This document shows positions 1-9,051 of a stretch of DNA of 64,000 bases, in pieces. The translations under genes and the position numbers were made by a program. The stretch is from Cyanomargarita calcarea GSE-NOS-MK-12-04C (lineage in GTDB: Bacteria > Cyanobacteriota > Cyanobacteriia > Cyanobacteriales > Nostocaceae), in the NCBI GenBank assembly GCA_019359595.1, contig JAHHGZ010000035.1:33778-97777 (forward strand), in the 5' to 3' direction. How positions within the stretch are numbered: position 1 is the stretch's first letter; each line of letters starts with the position of its first letter. The notes under the pieces are model-generated. The model was not told where the DNA came from. It made no database searches and was given only the letters and a program-made list of their open reading frames with translations.

Positions 1-58
1 CTACTTCATCAATCAACCAGGTTCAGTAGCACCAACACAAGAAACAGAAAGATTTTAA
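1..58 (+). CDS. 3' end of an unidentified gene (partial)
   Basis: The frame starting at base 2 is open from the window edge to a TAA at 56-58. It reads YFINQPGSVAPTQETERF, a plausible hydrophilic C-terminus. It is followed directly by an aaggagttaggag repeat, as other gene ends in this window are. Only 18 codons are visible, so no function can be given and the call rests only on the open frame. Confidence 0.3.
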   Translation, partial: YFINQPGSVAPTQETERF

Positions 59-155
59 GAAGGAGTTAGGAGTATTGAGTTAAAAATTCATAACTCTACC
101 CCTACGGGGAAGCAAGCTACACTCCTAACTTTATCCCCTTTCCATCGCTCCTCTA

Positions 156-1367
156 CTATCTGCGATTCGGTATCGGTTGACCAAATTCAATTATCCCTGA
201 GCCAGGAACATTGGGTTGAGAGTTGAAAGGTTGATAATTGGGTGGTTGAGAGTTTGGAACTGTTGGAACTGTCAAACCTGTAGGTGCGGGGAAAGGAGCA
301 ATATTGTTCAAGTTACCAGACATTGGAGGGAAGGTAGCAGGAGGAAGAATATAGTTTGGTTGAGAAAAGTTGTTTTGAGTTGGGCGTGGTACGTTGACTG
401 TGGGTCGCTGGTTGTTAAAGACAGCCGGCTGTTGCTGTTGCTGGGGATTAAAAAACGCTGGCGGTAGGGTTGAAGAAGGAGGTGGTACATTTACAGATGG
501 CATTTGGGGTGGGTTGTTGTAAATGCCTGGAGGATAACTGTTAGGTTGGGGTGGGTTGCTGTAAATGCCTGGAGGATAACTGTTAGGTTGGGGTGGGTTG
601 CTGTAAATGCCTGGAGGATAACTGTTAGGTTGGGGTGGGTTGCTGTAAATACCTGGAGGATAACTGTTAGGTTGGGGTGGGTTGTTGTAAATACCTGGAG
701 GATAACTGTTAGGTTGGGGTGGGTTGTTGTAAATACCTGGAGGATAACTGTTAGGTTGGGGTGCTTGGGAATAGTTAATGTAACTCCCAGTAAAAGGACG
801 TAACACCCAACGAGTAGAATTTTGCCCGTCTACAGGCTGTAGTTGCAATTGGTTGCGGTCAACAATAGTCCCAGGTGCCAAATCCATTACAATTCGAGTT
901 ATCCCTGCTTTTAGTTGAGAAACACGAATTCTTTGGATTGCTCCAGAGTAATTTTGTTGAGTGGGAATGTTGCCTAATTTAGTTGAAGGCAAATCTACAA
1001 CAATACGCGGGGGTTCGGCGAGATAAAATAACTTAGGTTTTGTACCTGTTGAGAGGGTAAATTCTAGCTGTGATGCATCTGGGTAATAGCGCCAATCATC
1101 TAGTCTTCCCACTGGTGAGGCTGCAAAAGTACTAGTTTCAAAAGGGGCGACCGCACAGGTTACACTCAACACACTAAGCCCCAATATGACTCCTGTTAAG
1201 ATGCCATCTGAAAAACGATTCTTTCCTTTGCGTCTTTTTGTCTGAGCGCATTCGCCCTTGGCGTTCCCGTAGGCAAAGCGTGCCCTTACGGGCACGCTTT
1301 GCGCAGGCTGAGGGTACGCCAACGCGGTTAAAAAACGGAAAAATTTTCTATTCTTTAGTCTGTCCAT
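156..1367 (-). CDS. AMIN-domain envelope protein with Pro/Tyr-rich tandem repeats
   Basis: A 403-residue protein. Residues about 54-82 are a hydrophobic export or membrane segment. Residues about 89-190 match the AMIN domain pattern (LDDWRYYPD, PRIVVDLP, RIVMDLAPG), known to target periplasmic proteins to peptidoglycan or septa. Residues about 202-288 are six copies of a 14-residue unit (PPQPNSYPPGIYNN), then a Pro/Gln/Asn-rich tail ending in GSGIIEFGQPIPNRR. No amidase or other catalytic domain is present, so it is probably structural or adaptor-like in the cell wall. Residues 15-40 are encoded by a palindromic interspersed repeat that has expanded the cytoplasmic N-terminus in frame. The start at 1367 precedes that insert and keeps a basic N-terminus; a later start cannot be excluded. 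Confidence 0.75.
   Translation of the reverse strand: MDRLKNRKFFRFLTALAYPQPAQSVPVRARFAYGNAKGECAQTKRRKGKNRFSDGILTGVILGLSVLSVTCAVAPFETSTFAASPVGRLDDWRYYPDASQLEFTLSTGTKPKLFYLAEPPRIVVDLPSTKLGNIPTQQNYSGAIQRIRVSQLKAGITRIVMDLAPGTIVDRNQLQLQPVDGQNSTRWVLRPFTGSYINYSQAPQPNSYPPGIYNNPPQPNSYPPGIYNNPPQPNSYPPGIYSNPPQPNSYPPGIYSNPPQPNSYPPGIYSNPPQPNSYPPGIYNNPPQMPSVNVPPPSSTLPPAFFNPQQQQQPAVFNNQRPTVNVPRPTQNNFSQPNYILPPATFPPMSGNLNNIAPFPAPTGLTVPTVPNSQPPNYQPFNSQPNVPGSGIIEFGQPIPNRR
505..760. repeat. six 42-bp tandem repeats inside the AMIN gene
   Basis: The motif cctggaggataactg recurs exactly every 42 bp (526, 568, 610, 652, 694, 736). The copies differ by a few third-position changes (atgcct/atacct, ttgct/ttgtt), so the array is recent and length-variable. 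It encodes the 14-residue Pro/Asn/Tyr unit. Confidence 0.95.
1251..1326. repeat. palindromic interspersed repeat inserted in frame in the AMIN gene
   Basis: Contains a perfect 13-bp stem with a 4-base loop at 1273-1302 (gcaaagcgtgccc / gggcacgctttgc). The 20-mer at 1251-1270 matches 10314-10333 at 19 of 20 positions, inside another gene. It is more G+C-rich than the host gene. It lies between the start codon and the export segment and adds about 26 residues without breaking the frame. Confidence 0.75.
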
Positions 1368-1499
1368 AATCTTGCTTCTTACTCCTCACCCATAACTTTT
1401 ATCAATTACCAATTTCCCATGTATCAATGGTCAACGGGAATGGGGAATGGGCAAGACTCTTTCCTAATCTTACCCTTACCCCTTCCCCCTGACCCTGCC

Positions 1500-2009
1500 C
1501 TAATGCTGTTTGCTTTTTTGTTGATTTTTTTCTGTTACAGCAGTAAATTCAATCGCTTTGGAAATGCCATTTACTGTCATCTGACCTGTAACATTGGATT
1601 TATCAAGCAATTGCATTTGCATGGTGAGATTGGTAAAAGAATTATCCTCGAAACTGACTCGATTACACAGGATATTTTTGGATATTTTTCCAGAAAGGTT
1701 TAACTTTTGATTGCTCAGTCTGCCGATCAGAGTTGGTTTAGTGGCAGTAGCTGTAGATACTTTGGTATTAGTGTTAGCTAATGATAAATACCCATTTAGG
1801 TAAATACCTGATTGTTGAATATTTAACATCAAACCTTCGGGCTTTTCGCAACTGGGTAAATTTTGGCTCAGTGTAAGACGATAGCGATCGCCTATTGCAG
1901 GAGAAGCCTTAAGATTCCTCTCACCGTAGGCAGTGACGACTTTTAACAACATCAATGCTGAAGCAATTGCTATTCCATAAAAACTTAGGGATTTCCAATT
2001 GAGATTCAT
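1500..2009 (-). CDS. small exported or membrane-anchored protein, unknown function
   Basis: A 169-residue protein with one N-terminal hydrophobic segment (residues about 10-27, FYGIAIASALMLLKVVTAY) followed by a soluble Ser/Thr/Asn-rich beta-type region with two cysteines about 60 residues apart. The order suggests an extracytoplasmic domain held by an uncleaved anchor or released by signal peptidase. It sits between the AMIN gene and the antiporter, all on the minus strand but separated by repeat-bearing gaps, so an operon is not certain. No family recognised. Confidence 0.6.
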   Translation of the reverse strand: MNLNWKSLSFYGIAIASALMLLKVVTAYGERNLKASPAIGDRYRLTLSQNLPSCEKPEGLMLNIQQSGIYLNGYLSLANTNTKVSTATATKPTLIGRLSNQKLNLSGKISKNILCNRVSFEDNSFTNLTMQMQLLDKSNVTGQMTVNGISKAIEFTAVTEKNQQKSKQH

Positions 2010-2098
2010 AGGAATAGGGGGGATGGGAAAAGTTAAAAGTTAGGAGTTATGAGTGATAAATTTGTAACTCCACTCCTCCACTCCTCAAGGCTCATGAT

Positions 2099-4270
2099 TC
2101 AGGCTGCTGGTTGCTCAATGTTCTCGAATGAAAGAATGGAGGAGAGATGAGAGGTAACCTTGCTGTAGCGACGGGTGATGAGTAGTGAGGAGCGACACTG
2201 GATGGCTAACTCATCTGTGTAGCGTCCTAGGGTTTGGCGTTCAATACCCCAAGCGCGGCTGGTTCCGGCTATAGTTAGGTCAACGTTTTCGGAAGCTGCG
2301 ACTACGGCTTGAATTGGCTCTGGGGCTTCGACGCTTTTGATTTCGATGCGTGAGCTTACACTTTCTGGTAGCTGCTTCATCATTGACTGAAGCTCATAAC
2401 TCAATTCGTTCTTGACTTGATTGTCTGGGACTACTTGTAATATTTGGAGATTGCGAGTGTCAATATTAACTAACATCCTCAGTGCAAGTATCAGTGCCAA
2501 GTCGTCGTGGATGTTTGCAGAATAAGGGACTAACAATCTTTCTAAGCGTTCTCCTCCCCTATCGATGAAGACTGCGACATCAACCGGGGCAGAGGTGAGG
2601 ATTTGACCTACTCGCCCACCTAAGCGATTGGTACTAAAAGCTGGGCGGTGCCATCCGACTAAAATTAAATCAGCTTTTTCTAGTACGGCTATCTCTGCTG
2701 TTTCCCGTGCGACATTATTTGATACGCGAATAATCGGATGAACATAAGAGCGCGTTGCTACTGGTTCGAGACGTTGAATTAATTCTTCTAGCTGGTCTCT
2801 ACGCTGTGCAATCAGCCGATCCGCTTCAACTGGGGTACTCTCAAAGGCATAGTTTTCTGAGATTTCAATCAAGCTTAGGGGATGCACAATGGCTGTTTGG
2901 CGATGATTGAGAGCGATCGCTACAGCTAACTGCACTAAACCTCTCTGAGTGCTAGGATTAGCCACTGGAACTAAAATTCTATAAGCATTATCTTCAACAA
3001 CCAAGTCGATATCTGCTTCTTGTTGGTCTTCGTCAACGACATCCAACTTAATCAGCCGTTTTGGATATGTCCACTCTAGCAAGGGTGAGGTCATAAATGT
3101 TGTTACCAATGCCATAATGACCAGCATGGTAAACAGTAGCGGCGAAATTACTCCCAACTCCAAACCAATATTTAATACTATCAGTTCAGTTAAACCGCGT
3201 GTATTCATCAACCAACCGAGTGCAGAAGCTTCGCGCTTTTTAATCCCACCGATACGAGCCGCTACATAAGTACCGAAATACTTACCCGCGATCGCAACCA
3301 GCAGTACTAATGCACACAAACCCCATAATTCCGGACGGTTCAACAAACCAATCTGCGTCCGCAAACCGCTGAAGGCGAAAAATATTGGCAGCAGAACTAT
3401 CAACACAAAGTCTTCAGTTTTTTCTGCCAATTCCCGCACCAAACCTGCATTTTTGGGCATTATTGCTCCCAGTAAAAATGCGCCGAAAATCAGGTGAATC
3501 CCAATTAGTTCAGTGATTAATGCTGATGCAACCACCGCCATATAAATTAACGCCAGAACCCACTGATTCAGGCGTCCGGCGCGGCGGTAGTAAGTGGCAA
3601 GGCGTTTGAGAAAAATTCTTCCCACTGTTGCCATCAAGCCGATATAGACTAAGCTTTCAAAAATGGTGGGGATGGCTTTGGCAATGCTACCTTCCCTCGC
3701 TACTGCGATCGCTATTGCCAACATACACCATGCTGTCACATCATCCACAGCCGCACAAGTCAGGGCTAATGTCCCCAAACGAGTGCCTTGTAAGTTGTTT
3801 TCGGTAATAATTCGCGCTAATACCGGAAAGGCTGTAATTGACATTGCTGCCCCCAAAAATAGGGCGAAGGCTGTAAATGAGACATTAGCGTTGGAAACTA
3901 GGGGATACAGCACCAAAGATAAAATTGCCGCCAAGGAAAACGGCACAATAATGCTAACATTTGAAATTAGAATCGCTACATTTAAATTACCTTTGAGATA
4001 TTTTGGATCTAGCTCTAGCCCAATCAGGAACATGAAAAATATCAGTCCCACCTGAGACAGCACATTAAGGAAGGGAATTGTTGCTGGGGGAAACAGAGTA
4101 GCGGCAAATAAAGGAGCAAGCAAACCAAAAAGAGATGGTCCGAGCATAATCCCAGCGACAATCTCACCGATTACTAGAGGTTGTTTAATCCACCTAAATG
4201 CCAGTCCTACTAGCCGTGACAGTCCAATAACAATTAGCACCTCAATTAAAACGAGAACAACTGTTTGCAT
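2099..4270 (-). CDS. CPA2-family cation:proton antiporter with universal-stress-like C-terminus
   Basis: A 723-residue protein. Residues about 1-390 are a dense series of membrane segments typical of Na+/H+ or K+/H+ exchangers (KefB/CPA2), with the motif AMSITAFPVLARIITE (about 140-155) and the acidic pair in AAVDDVTAW expected in the ion path. After about residue 420 come two soluble alpha/beta segments resembling tandem UspA domains (RILVPVANPSTQRGL; ERLLVPYSANIHDDLALILAL; LTIAGTSRAWGIERQ), a common cyanobacterial fusion thought to couple transport to nucleotide or stress sensing. Length and domain order fit the family. The exported ion cannot be assigned from sequence. A decayed paralogue lies just upstream. 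Confidence 0.9.
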   Translation of the reverse strand: MQTVVLVLIEVLIVIGLSRLVGLAFRWIKQPLVIGEIVAGIMLGPSLFGLLAPLFAATLFPPATIPFLNVLSQVGLIFFMFLIGLELDPKYLKGNLNVAILISNVSIIVPFSLAAILSLVLYPLVSNANVSFTAFALFLGAAMSITAFPVLARIITENNLQGTRLGTLALTCAAVDDVTAWCMLAIAIAVAREGSIAKAIPTIFESLVYIGLMATVGRIFLKRLATYYRRAGRLNQWVLALIYMAVVASALITELIGIHLIFGAFLLGAIMPKNAGLVRELAEKTEDFVLIVLLPIFFAFSGLRTQIGLLNRPELWGLCALVLLVAIAGKYFGTYVAARIGGIKKREASALGWLMNTRGLTELIVLNIGLELGVISPLLFTMLVIMALVTTFMTSPLLEWTYPKRLIKLDVVDEDQQEADIDLVVEDNAYRILVPVANPSTQRGLVQLAVAIALNHRQTAIVHPLSLIEISENYAFESTPVEADRLIAQRRDQLEELIQRLEPVATRSYVHPIIRVSNNVARETAEIAVLEKADLILVGWHRPAFSTNRLGGRVGQILTSAPVDVAVFIDRGGERLERLLVPYSANIHDDLALILALRMLVNIDTRNLQILQVVPDNQVKNELSYELQSMMKQLPESVSSRIEIKSVEAPEPIQAVVAASENVDLTIAGTSRAWGIERQTLGRYTDELAIQCRSSLLITRRYSKVTSHLSSILSFENIEQPAA

Positions 4271-4492
4271 AGTTTCCTCAACAGTGACTATCCGGTGTCC
4301 TTAGAATCATTCTTCATAACACTTCATAATGTCAACATTAGCCACAGACAGATAATTGATTTTTGATAAGATATAATATTAATTCTTATTAAGATAGCAT
4401 ATATTATATCTCTAAATCCCAAGTGAAAATTTAGAAACCCGACAACTTTCGCTCAGTCGAGTTCCTGCACATTGTGAATTTATCTATTCTGA

Positions 4493-5079
4493 TTAAGTAG
4501 CGGCATTCTGATAACTGCTACCTTGCAAAAAATATACCACTAAAGGCGATGGCATAAGAGTTGTGACAATCGCCATAATCACCATAATAGTGAATAAAGT
4601 CGGTGTAATTGCCCCTTTATCTAAGCCAATATTGAGGATAATTAACTCCATCAATCACCTTGCATTCAGGGTAAGCGCCAATTAGTCAGAGTTTGCATTG
4701 TTACACCACCATTATTCTTGGTGATTCGAGTGAAAATAGTCAATGCACCTTTTGCCAACAAAAATCTAAAATAGCACGTAGCCAATACCATCACCAATAG
4801 CGAAAGCTGCTATATTTGCGTTCTGTTGCAGACTACCTAGAACAATCGCTACGCTAGCAAACACCATGCAGTCGCATCATCTATTGAACCAGCAGCTAGT
4901 GCCAAAGTTCCGATAGGGGTTTTGGCTATGCCACGTTCATATAACATCCGCGGTGACATTGGAAACGCAGTGATTGACATACAAATTGCCCCTGGAAAAA
5001 TCCATAGAAAAGGCTCAAAGTTAAGCATAATCGAAGACCTTCGTATCCGCGATATCTTTTGGGGCACATTTTTTACCAA
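4493..5079 (-). pseudogene. decayed second cation:proton antiporter
   Basis: Three minus-strand pieces align in order with the intact antiporter downstream. From 5079 an open stretch contains CMSITAFPMSPRMLYE and GTLALAAGSIDDATAWCLLA. A second piece (about 4690-4860) continues as SVAIVLGSLQ and AAFAIGDGIGYVLF but has in-frame stops. A third (about 4493-4651) contains MELIILNIGLDKGAITPTLF and ends at a stop at 4493-4495. Most membrane segments between the pieces and the whole UspA-like tail are missing. Internal deletion plus stops mean no functional exchanger. Confidence 0.8.
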
Positions 5080-5671
5080 TATTCGGCACCCCTACTGGCA
5101 CATTTTTTAATATTTTCACTTAAAAGTAAAGTTTATTTTATACTTGTAAAGTGTTTTTGTATGGCGATACCATCCGGCATGGAACCGCAAAGCTCTACGA
5201 AGATGGTAGACATAGGAGCATCGCATATTGGCGAAACCCCAAAAGCCTAAAATTCGTAGTGTGACAATGCGCAGGTGGAGAATGTGGGTTTAAATGTTAG
5301 TTACCACTGAGTGTAATGACTACTACCGCACGGGGTAAGTACAGATCCCCGACAACTTTTACGAAGTCGGGGATCTAAAAAGCTTCTGTGCGCTTGGAAA
5401 CGGGGAAGTGAACGTTAAAAAATCATCTACTTTGTTGTTTTTTTACAAATTCTCCTCAATTTCAGATAAACCTGCTTTGATGTTCAATAGAAGTCAAGAT
5501 ATTTACATCTGGTGAGATTCTTGAGCATTTCTATTAACTTTTTTTACAAAACAGCTTAGTTGTTGGATCTAAGCAGCCAAAGAATGCTTGTGGGTACATT
5601 TCCTGCAAACAGGCTCACTTGTGAAGCGGCAGAACAACAGATTAACTTACAAAGGCAAAAAGGAATTTTTT
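5080..5671. other. 592-bp noncoding stretch ahead of the CIS locus
   Basis: No credible gene. It holds a hairpin repeat at 5343-5376 and an A/T-rich stretch (about 5430-5560) that is the likely promoter region of the injection-system genes, though no clear -35/-10 pair can be assigned. A purine-rich ribosome-binding site (aaaaaggaa) ends 8 bases before the sheath ATG. Confidence 0.5.
5343..5376. repeat. agatccccgac hairpin repeat, copy 1
   Basis: Arms agatccccgac and gtcggggatct are perfect complements around a 12-base loop. The same hairpin family appears at 50413-50445 and, split by an insert, at 43065-43313. No T-run follows, so it is better read as an interspersed repeat than as a terminator. 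Confidence 0.8.
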
Positions 5672-7195
5672 ATGCCAACAACTCCCACCTATCCCGGCGT
5701 ATATATTGAGGAAATACCCAGTGGTGTACGCACCATTACAGGAGTAGCTACCTCAATTACTGCTTTTATTGGGCGATCGCGCAAGGGATTAGTAGATACT
5801 CCAGTCAGAATTCAAAGCCTTGGTGATTTCGAGCGGCAGTTTGGCGGTTTGTGGATTGAAAGCGCCATGAGTTACGCCGTACAGCAATACTTCCTGAATG
5901 GAGGTACTGACGCGATTATTGTCCGCGTCGTCCATAAAACAAATGCTACCAAAGCTACTGCTACGGTAGGAGGGTTAAATCTCCAAGCTGCTAGCGAAGG
6001 CGATTGGTGCAACTCTTTGAAAGCTGTAATTGACAAGAACACAAAAAACCCTAGTGATAGTAAGCTTTTTAACCTCACCATCGTCCAAGACAACCCAGCA
6101 GATCCAGAGGTACCGATAACACTAGAATCATTTCGCAATCTTTCCACAGACCGCAATACATCCAGATACGTCAAAAAAGTACTTGAACAAGAGTCTTCTC
6201 TGGTTGATGTTACTGCCAACCCACCAGAAATTCCACAGGCGGGTGAAGGTCCATTTGCCAGCGGACAGAACGGTGATGCGCCAACTTATGCAGAGTTTTT
6301 GGGGAGTCAAGGGGAACAGACTGGTCTTTATGCTTTAGAGAAAGCTGACCTGTTTAACTTACTGTGCATTCCACCAGCAACACGCGAACCTAACGATGAT
6401 GTTGACTTAGGATTACTGGCAAATGCTCTCAAGTATTGCAAAAAGCGGCGGGCTATGCTCGTAATCGATCCTCCGACAAGTTGGAAAAAAACTGCCGATG
6501 TCACAAACCAAAGTTCAGGTGTAGACAGCTTATCTGAGTTACGAGATGAAAATGCGGTCATCTACTTCCCACGAATCAGAATGGCAGATCCCCTCAAAGA
6601 GAACCGCCTGGAAGAGTTTCCTCCTTGTGGTGTCGTGGCTGGGATATATGCTCGCACAGATGCGAATCGCGGTGTTTGGAAAGCGCCGGCCGGAATCGAG
6701 GCGACACTTTCTGGTGTGAGACAGCTTTCTTACAAACTTACCGACGGCGAAAACGGTCAGTTAAATCCTTTGGGCGTGAACTGCTTGCGATCGTTTCCTG
6801 TATATGGAAATGTAGTTTGGGGCGCAAGAACGATGAAAGGGGCAGATGTACTAGCTTCTGAGTGGAAATATTTACCCGTGCGTCGTTTGACTTTGTTCTT
6901 ACAAGAAAGCCTTTATCGCGGTACTCAATGGGTAGTGTTTGAGCCAAATGATGAACCGTTGTGGGCGCAAATTCGTTTGAATATTGGCGCGTTTATGAAT
7001 AACCTATTTCGCCAAGGAGCATTTCAGGGGAAATCACCCAAAGAAGCTTATTTTGTGAAATGCGACAGTGAAACAACCACCCAGAATGACATCAATCTTG
7101 GCATTGTGAATATTGTTGTCGGTTTTGCACCGCTCAAACCAGCGGAATTTGTAATTATTAAATTCCAGCAAATGACCGGACAAATTGCAGTTTAG
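5672..7195 (+). CDS. contractile injection system sheath protein
   Basis: A 507-residue protein starting MPTTPTYPGVYIEEIPSG, the conserved N-terminus of phage-tail and CIS sheath subunits. The ATG at 5672 is chosen over the longer open frame because the homologous N-terminus begins here and aaaaaggaa lies just upstream. The C-terminal third has the hallmark sheath region (LTLFLQESLYRGTQWVVFEP, FMNNLFRQGAF, GIVNIVVGFAPLKPAEFVII) that forms the interlocking handshake and inner sheath domain. The sheath polymerises around the tube and contracts to drive it through a target membrane. It is the first gene of the locus and the only sheath gene seen, so the particle uses one sheath type. Confidence 0.93.
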   Translation: MPTTPTYPGVYIEEIPSGVRTITGVATSITAFIGRSRKGLVDTPVRIQSLGDFERQFGGLWIESAMSYAVQQYFLNGGTDAIIVRVVHKTNATKATATVGGLNLQAASEGDWCNSLKAVIDKNTKNPSDSKLFNLTIVQDNPADPEVPITLESFRNLSTDRNTSRYVKKVLEQESSLVDVTANPPEIPQAGEGPFASGQNGDAPTYAEFLGSQGEQTGLYALEKADLFNLLCIPPATREPNDDVDLGLLANALKYCKKRRAMLVIDPPTSWKKTADVTNQSSGVDSLSELRDENAVIYFPRIRMADPLKENRLEEFPPCGVVAGIYARTDANRGVWKAPAGIEATLSGVRQLSYKLTDGENGQLNPLGVNCLRSFPVYGNVVWGARTMKGADVLASEWKYLPVRRLTLFLQESLYRGTQWVVFEPNDEPLWAQIRLNIGAFMNNLFRQGAFQGKSPKEAYFVKCDSETTTQNDINLGIVNIVVGFAPLKPAEFVIIKFQQMTGQIAV

Positions 7196-7280
7196 GAATA
7201 GGGTTGTTAGTAGTTAGTAGTTAATTGTTGGTTGTTCTACTATCGACTAAGACAGCAGATGGGGCTTTTCAGACAATTTT

Positions 7281-7323
7281 GCATAAGTCCTATAATATTT
7301 AGCCCACTTAAGTGGACTTATGC
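7281..7323. repeat. hairpin between sheath and tube genes
   Basis: gcataagtcc (7281-7290) pairs with ggacttatgc (7314-7323) around a 23-base loop that itself holds a short cacttaagtg palindrome. The same words recur near 59098-59120. It lies in the 230-bp sheath-tube gap and could act as a processing or partial termination signal, but no T-run follows. Confidence 0.55.
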
Positions 7324-7425
7324 GATTAACCGGAGAATTTATTCTCTGGGGGGGTTAGGTTAAGAATGAAATAGCCTATCCACTATCCACCATCTATTGA
7401 ATATCGATGAAAAAAGGGAGAAAAT

Positions 7426-7950
7426 ATGCCTCAATTTAGCGTGAATGCCCAACGTTTTGACCCTTACAAGAATTTCAAATTTCGCGTCAAATGGGATGGA
7501 AAATATGTTGCTGGAGTTAGCAAAGTTGGTGCTTTGAAACGCACGACTGAAGTTGTGACACATCGGGAAGGAGGTGACCCCAGCAGCGCTCGTCATTCAC
7601 CGGGACAAAGTAAATATGAAGCCATTACCTTAGAACGGGGTGTTACCCACGATAAAGATTTTGAACAATGGGCAAATAAAGTTTGGAACTTTGGATCTGG
7701 TTTGGGTGCAGAAGTTTCGCTCAAAGACTTCCGCAAAGACATCATTATCGAAGTTTATAACGAGGCTGGACAATTAGCGATCGCCTACAAAGTCTTTCGT
7801 TGTTGGGTATCAGAATTCCAAGCTCTACCTGAACTTGACGCCAACGCCAACGCTGTCGCAATTCAAAGCATTCAATTGCAAAACGAAGGCTGGGAACGTG
7901 ACTATGCTGTCAGCGAACCTACAGAACCAAGTTTCGTTGAACCAAGCTAA
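7426..7950 (+). CDS. contractile injection system inner tube protein
   Basis: A 174-residue protein of the T4 gp19-like tail-tube family, which forms stacked hexamers inside the sheath. Supporting segments are DPYKNFKFRVKWDGKYVAGV at the N-terminus, the RTTEVVTHREGGDPSS loop, KYEAITLERGVTHDKDFEQW, and the C-terminal ELDANANAVAIQSIQLQNEG strand. A purine-rich site (agggagaaaat) precedes the ATG. Length and motif order match CIS tube proteins closely. It follows the sheath gene after a 230-bp gap with a hairpin, which may allow separate expression levels. Confidence 0.93.
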   Translation: MPQFSVNAQRFDPYKNFKFRVKWDGKYVAGVSKVGALKRTTEVVTHREGGDPSSARHSPGQSKYEAITLERGVTHDKDFEQWANKVWNFGSGLGAEVSLKDFRKDIIIEVYNEAGQLAIAYKVFRCWVSEFQALPELDANANAVAIQSIQLQNEGWERDYAVSEPTEPSFVEPS

Positions 7951-7969
7951 TACCGAAGATAGAATTATG

Positions 7970-8092
7970 AGTTTGGAGTTATGAGTTAGGAATTAAGAGT
8001 TAGGAATTAGGAGTTTTAGCTTTTGAGTTATAAATTAAAAACTTTTAACTCCAAACCAAACCCTTAACTCCTAACTCCTAACTCCTACTTCT
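7970..8092. repeat. inverted short-tandem-repeat cluster
   Basis: The left half is runs of gagttaggaattaggagt; the right half is the complement, ccttaactcctaactcctaactcctac. Together they can fold into a long imperfect hairpin between the tube gene and the next CIS gene. Confidence 0.8.
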
Positions 8093-8117
8093 GAAAAAAG
8101 GCTTTTTGGTATAAATT

Positions 8118-8867
8118 ATGCGTTCATTGTCTGCCCAAAATATTATTCAAATTTGGGAAATTGGTCAGGGTCAGCATCCAATAGACAGAGCGCTTACCCT
8201 GCTTGCTTTTGCCTACCCCGATCAATTGGCGGATGATTTGGCGGCTCTCAGCATTGGGCAACGAGATTGGTATTTATTGACACTCAGACAGCTAACCTTT
8301 GGCTCTCAAATGGAAAGTTATGCTGAGTGTCCAAAATGCGCTGAACGTCTGGAATTTTCTCTAAATGTGGCAGATATTCGCGTTGCTGAATCAATAACGG
8401 TAGTGAATCAGGAATACACGCTGACTTCAGGAGAGTTTCAATTGCGGTTCCGCTTACCCAATAGCAAAGATTTGGCTGCTGTGGTTGGCTATCAAGATGT
8501 CAACACGGTACGTCGCTTAATTGGACAGCGTTGCGTGTTGGAAGTTAGCTGTGATGGAGTTGCTGTGACTGACGGGGAATTATCTCCTGCTGTTATTGAC
8601 GAGTTGGCTCTTCAGATGGCCCAATGCGATCCTCAAGCAGAAGTGTTATTAAACCTGGACTGTCCGGCTTGCAATTACAATTGGCAGGTTATTTTTGATA
8701 TCGTCGCATTTTTCTGGAGCGAATTGAGTACCCAAGCAAAGCGTTTGCTGCGTGAAGTCCACACACTAGCGCGATTTTATAGTTGGTCAGAGACGGATAT
8801 CCTTGCTATGAGCGCAACCCGACGACAGTTTTATTTAGATTTATCTATCAGGGAGCAGGGAGTTTAA
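8118..8867 (+). CDS. T4 gp26-like baseplate protein with two CxxC pairs
   Basis: A 249-residue protein in the usual position of the T4 gp26-like baseplate or assembly protein of CIS loci. Residues about 10-60 (IIQIWEIGQGQHPIDRALTL, ALSIGQRDWYLLTLRQLTFG) match that family, in which such proteins help build the baseplate or hub. Two cysteine pairs, CPKC (about residue 73) and CPAC (about residue 183), are spaced like the two halves of a zinc-ribbon knuckle, so metal binding is likely. The C-terminal half is helical and ends in SWSETDILAMSATRRQFYLD, typical of phage proteins that gate tail assembly. Assignment is by family resemblance and position. Confidence 0.75.
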   Translation: MRSLSAQNIIQIWEIGQGQHPIDRALTLLAFAYPDQLADDLAALSIGQRDWYLLTLRQLTFGSQMESYAECPKCAERLEFSLNVADIRVAESITVVNQEYTLTSGEFQLRFRLPNSKDLAAVVGYQDVNTVRRLIGQRCVLEVSCDGVAVTDGELSPAVIDELALQMAQCDPQAEVLLNLDCPACNYNWQVIFDIVAFFWSELSTQAKRLLREVHTLARFYSWSETDILAMSATRRQFYLDLSIREQGV

Positions 8868-8939
8868 TACCCCGACCGTGAAAGAGATTGCCCGTTTTGA
8901 GTTGGGGTTCTGTATCCCCATATATAAACCTACGAATTC

Positions 8940-9025
8940 CCTCTTCTTCCCTCTTCCCTCTTCCCTCTTCCCTCTTCCCTCTTCCTTCTTCCTTCTTCCC
9001 TCTTCCTTCTTCCTTCATCCTTCAT
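8940..9025. repeat. CTTCCCT-type heptamer tandem repeats
   Basis: Runs of cttccct and cttcctt in 7-base register directly upstream of the next gene. They give an open frame that reads through upstream but encodes only Leu/Pro/Ser/Phe noise, so they are treated as noncoding. Confidence 0.9.
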
Positions 9026-9051
9026 TCAATAACTTAGACTCAGCACTCGTT

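Noticed and set aside
504..803. 99-residue plus-strand frame across the AMIN repeats
   Set aside because: It is the antisense of the 42-bp array; the Trp/Val repeats are an artefact of the period, and the minus strand has the AMIN domain.
5343..5376. Terminator for the antiporter or sheath region
   Set aside because: No T-run on either strand, and the same hairpin recurs in other contexts as an interspersed repeat.
5588..5671. 28-residue N-terminal extension of the sheath
   Set aside because: Lacks similarity to sheath starts; MPTTPTYPGVYIEEI with a ribosome-binding site begins at 5672.
8878..9051. Upstream extension of the low-complexity CIS gene
   Set aside because: Encoded by CTTCCCT heptamers; a better start is at 9052.
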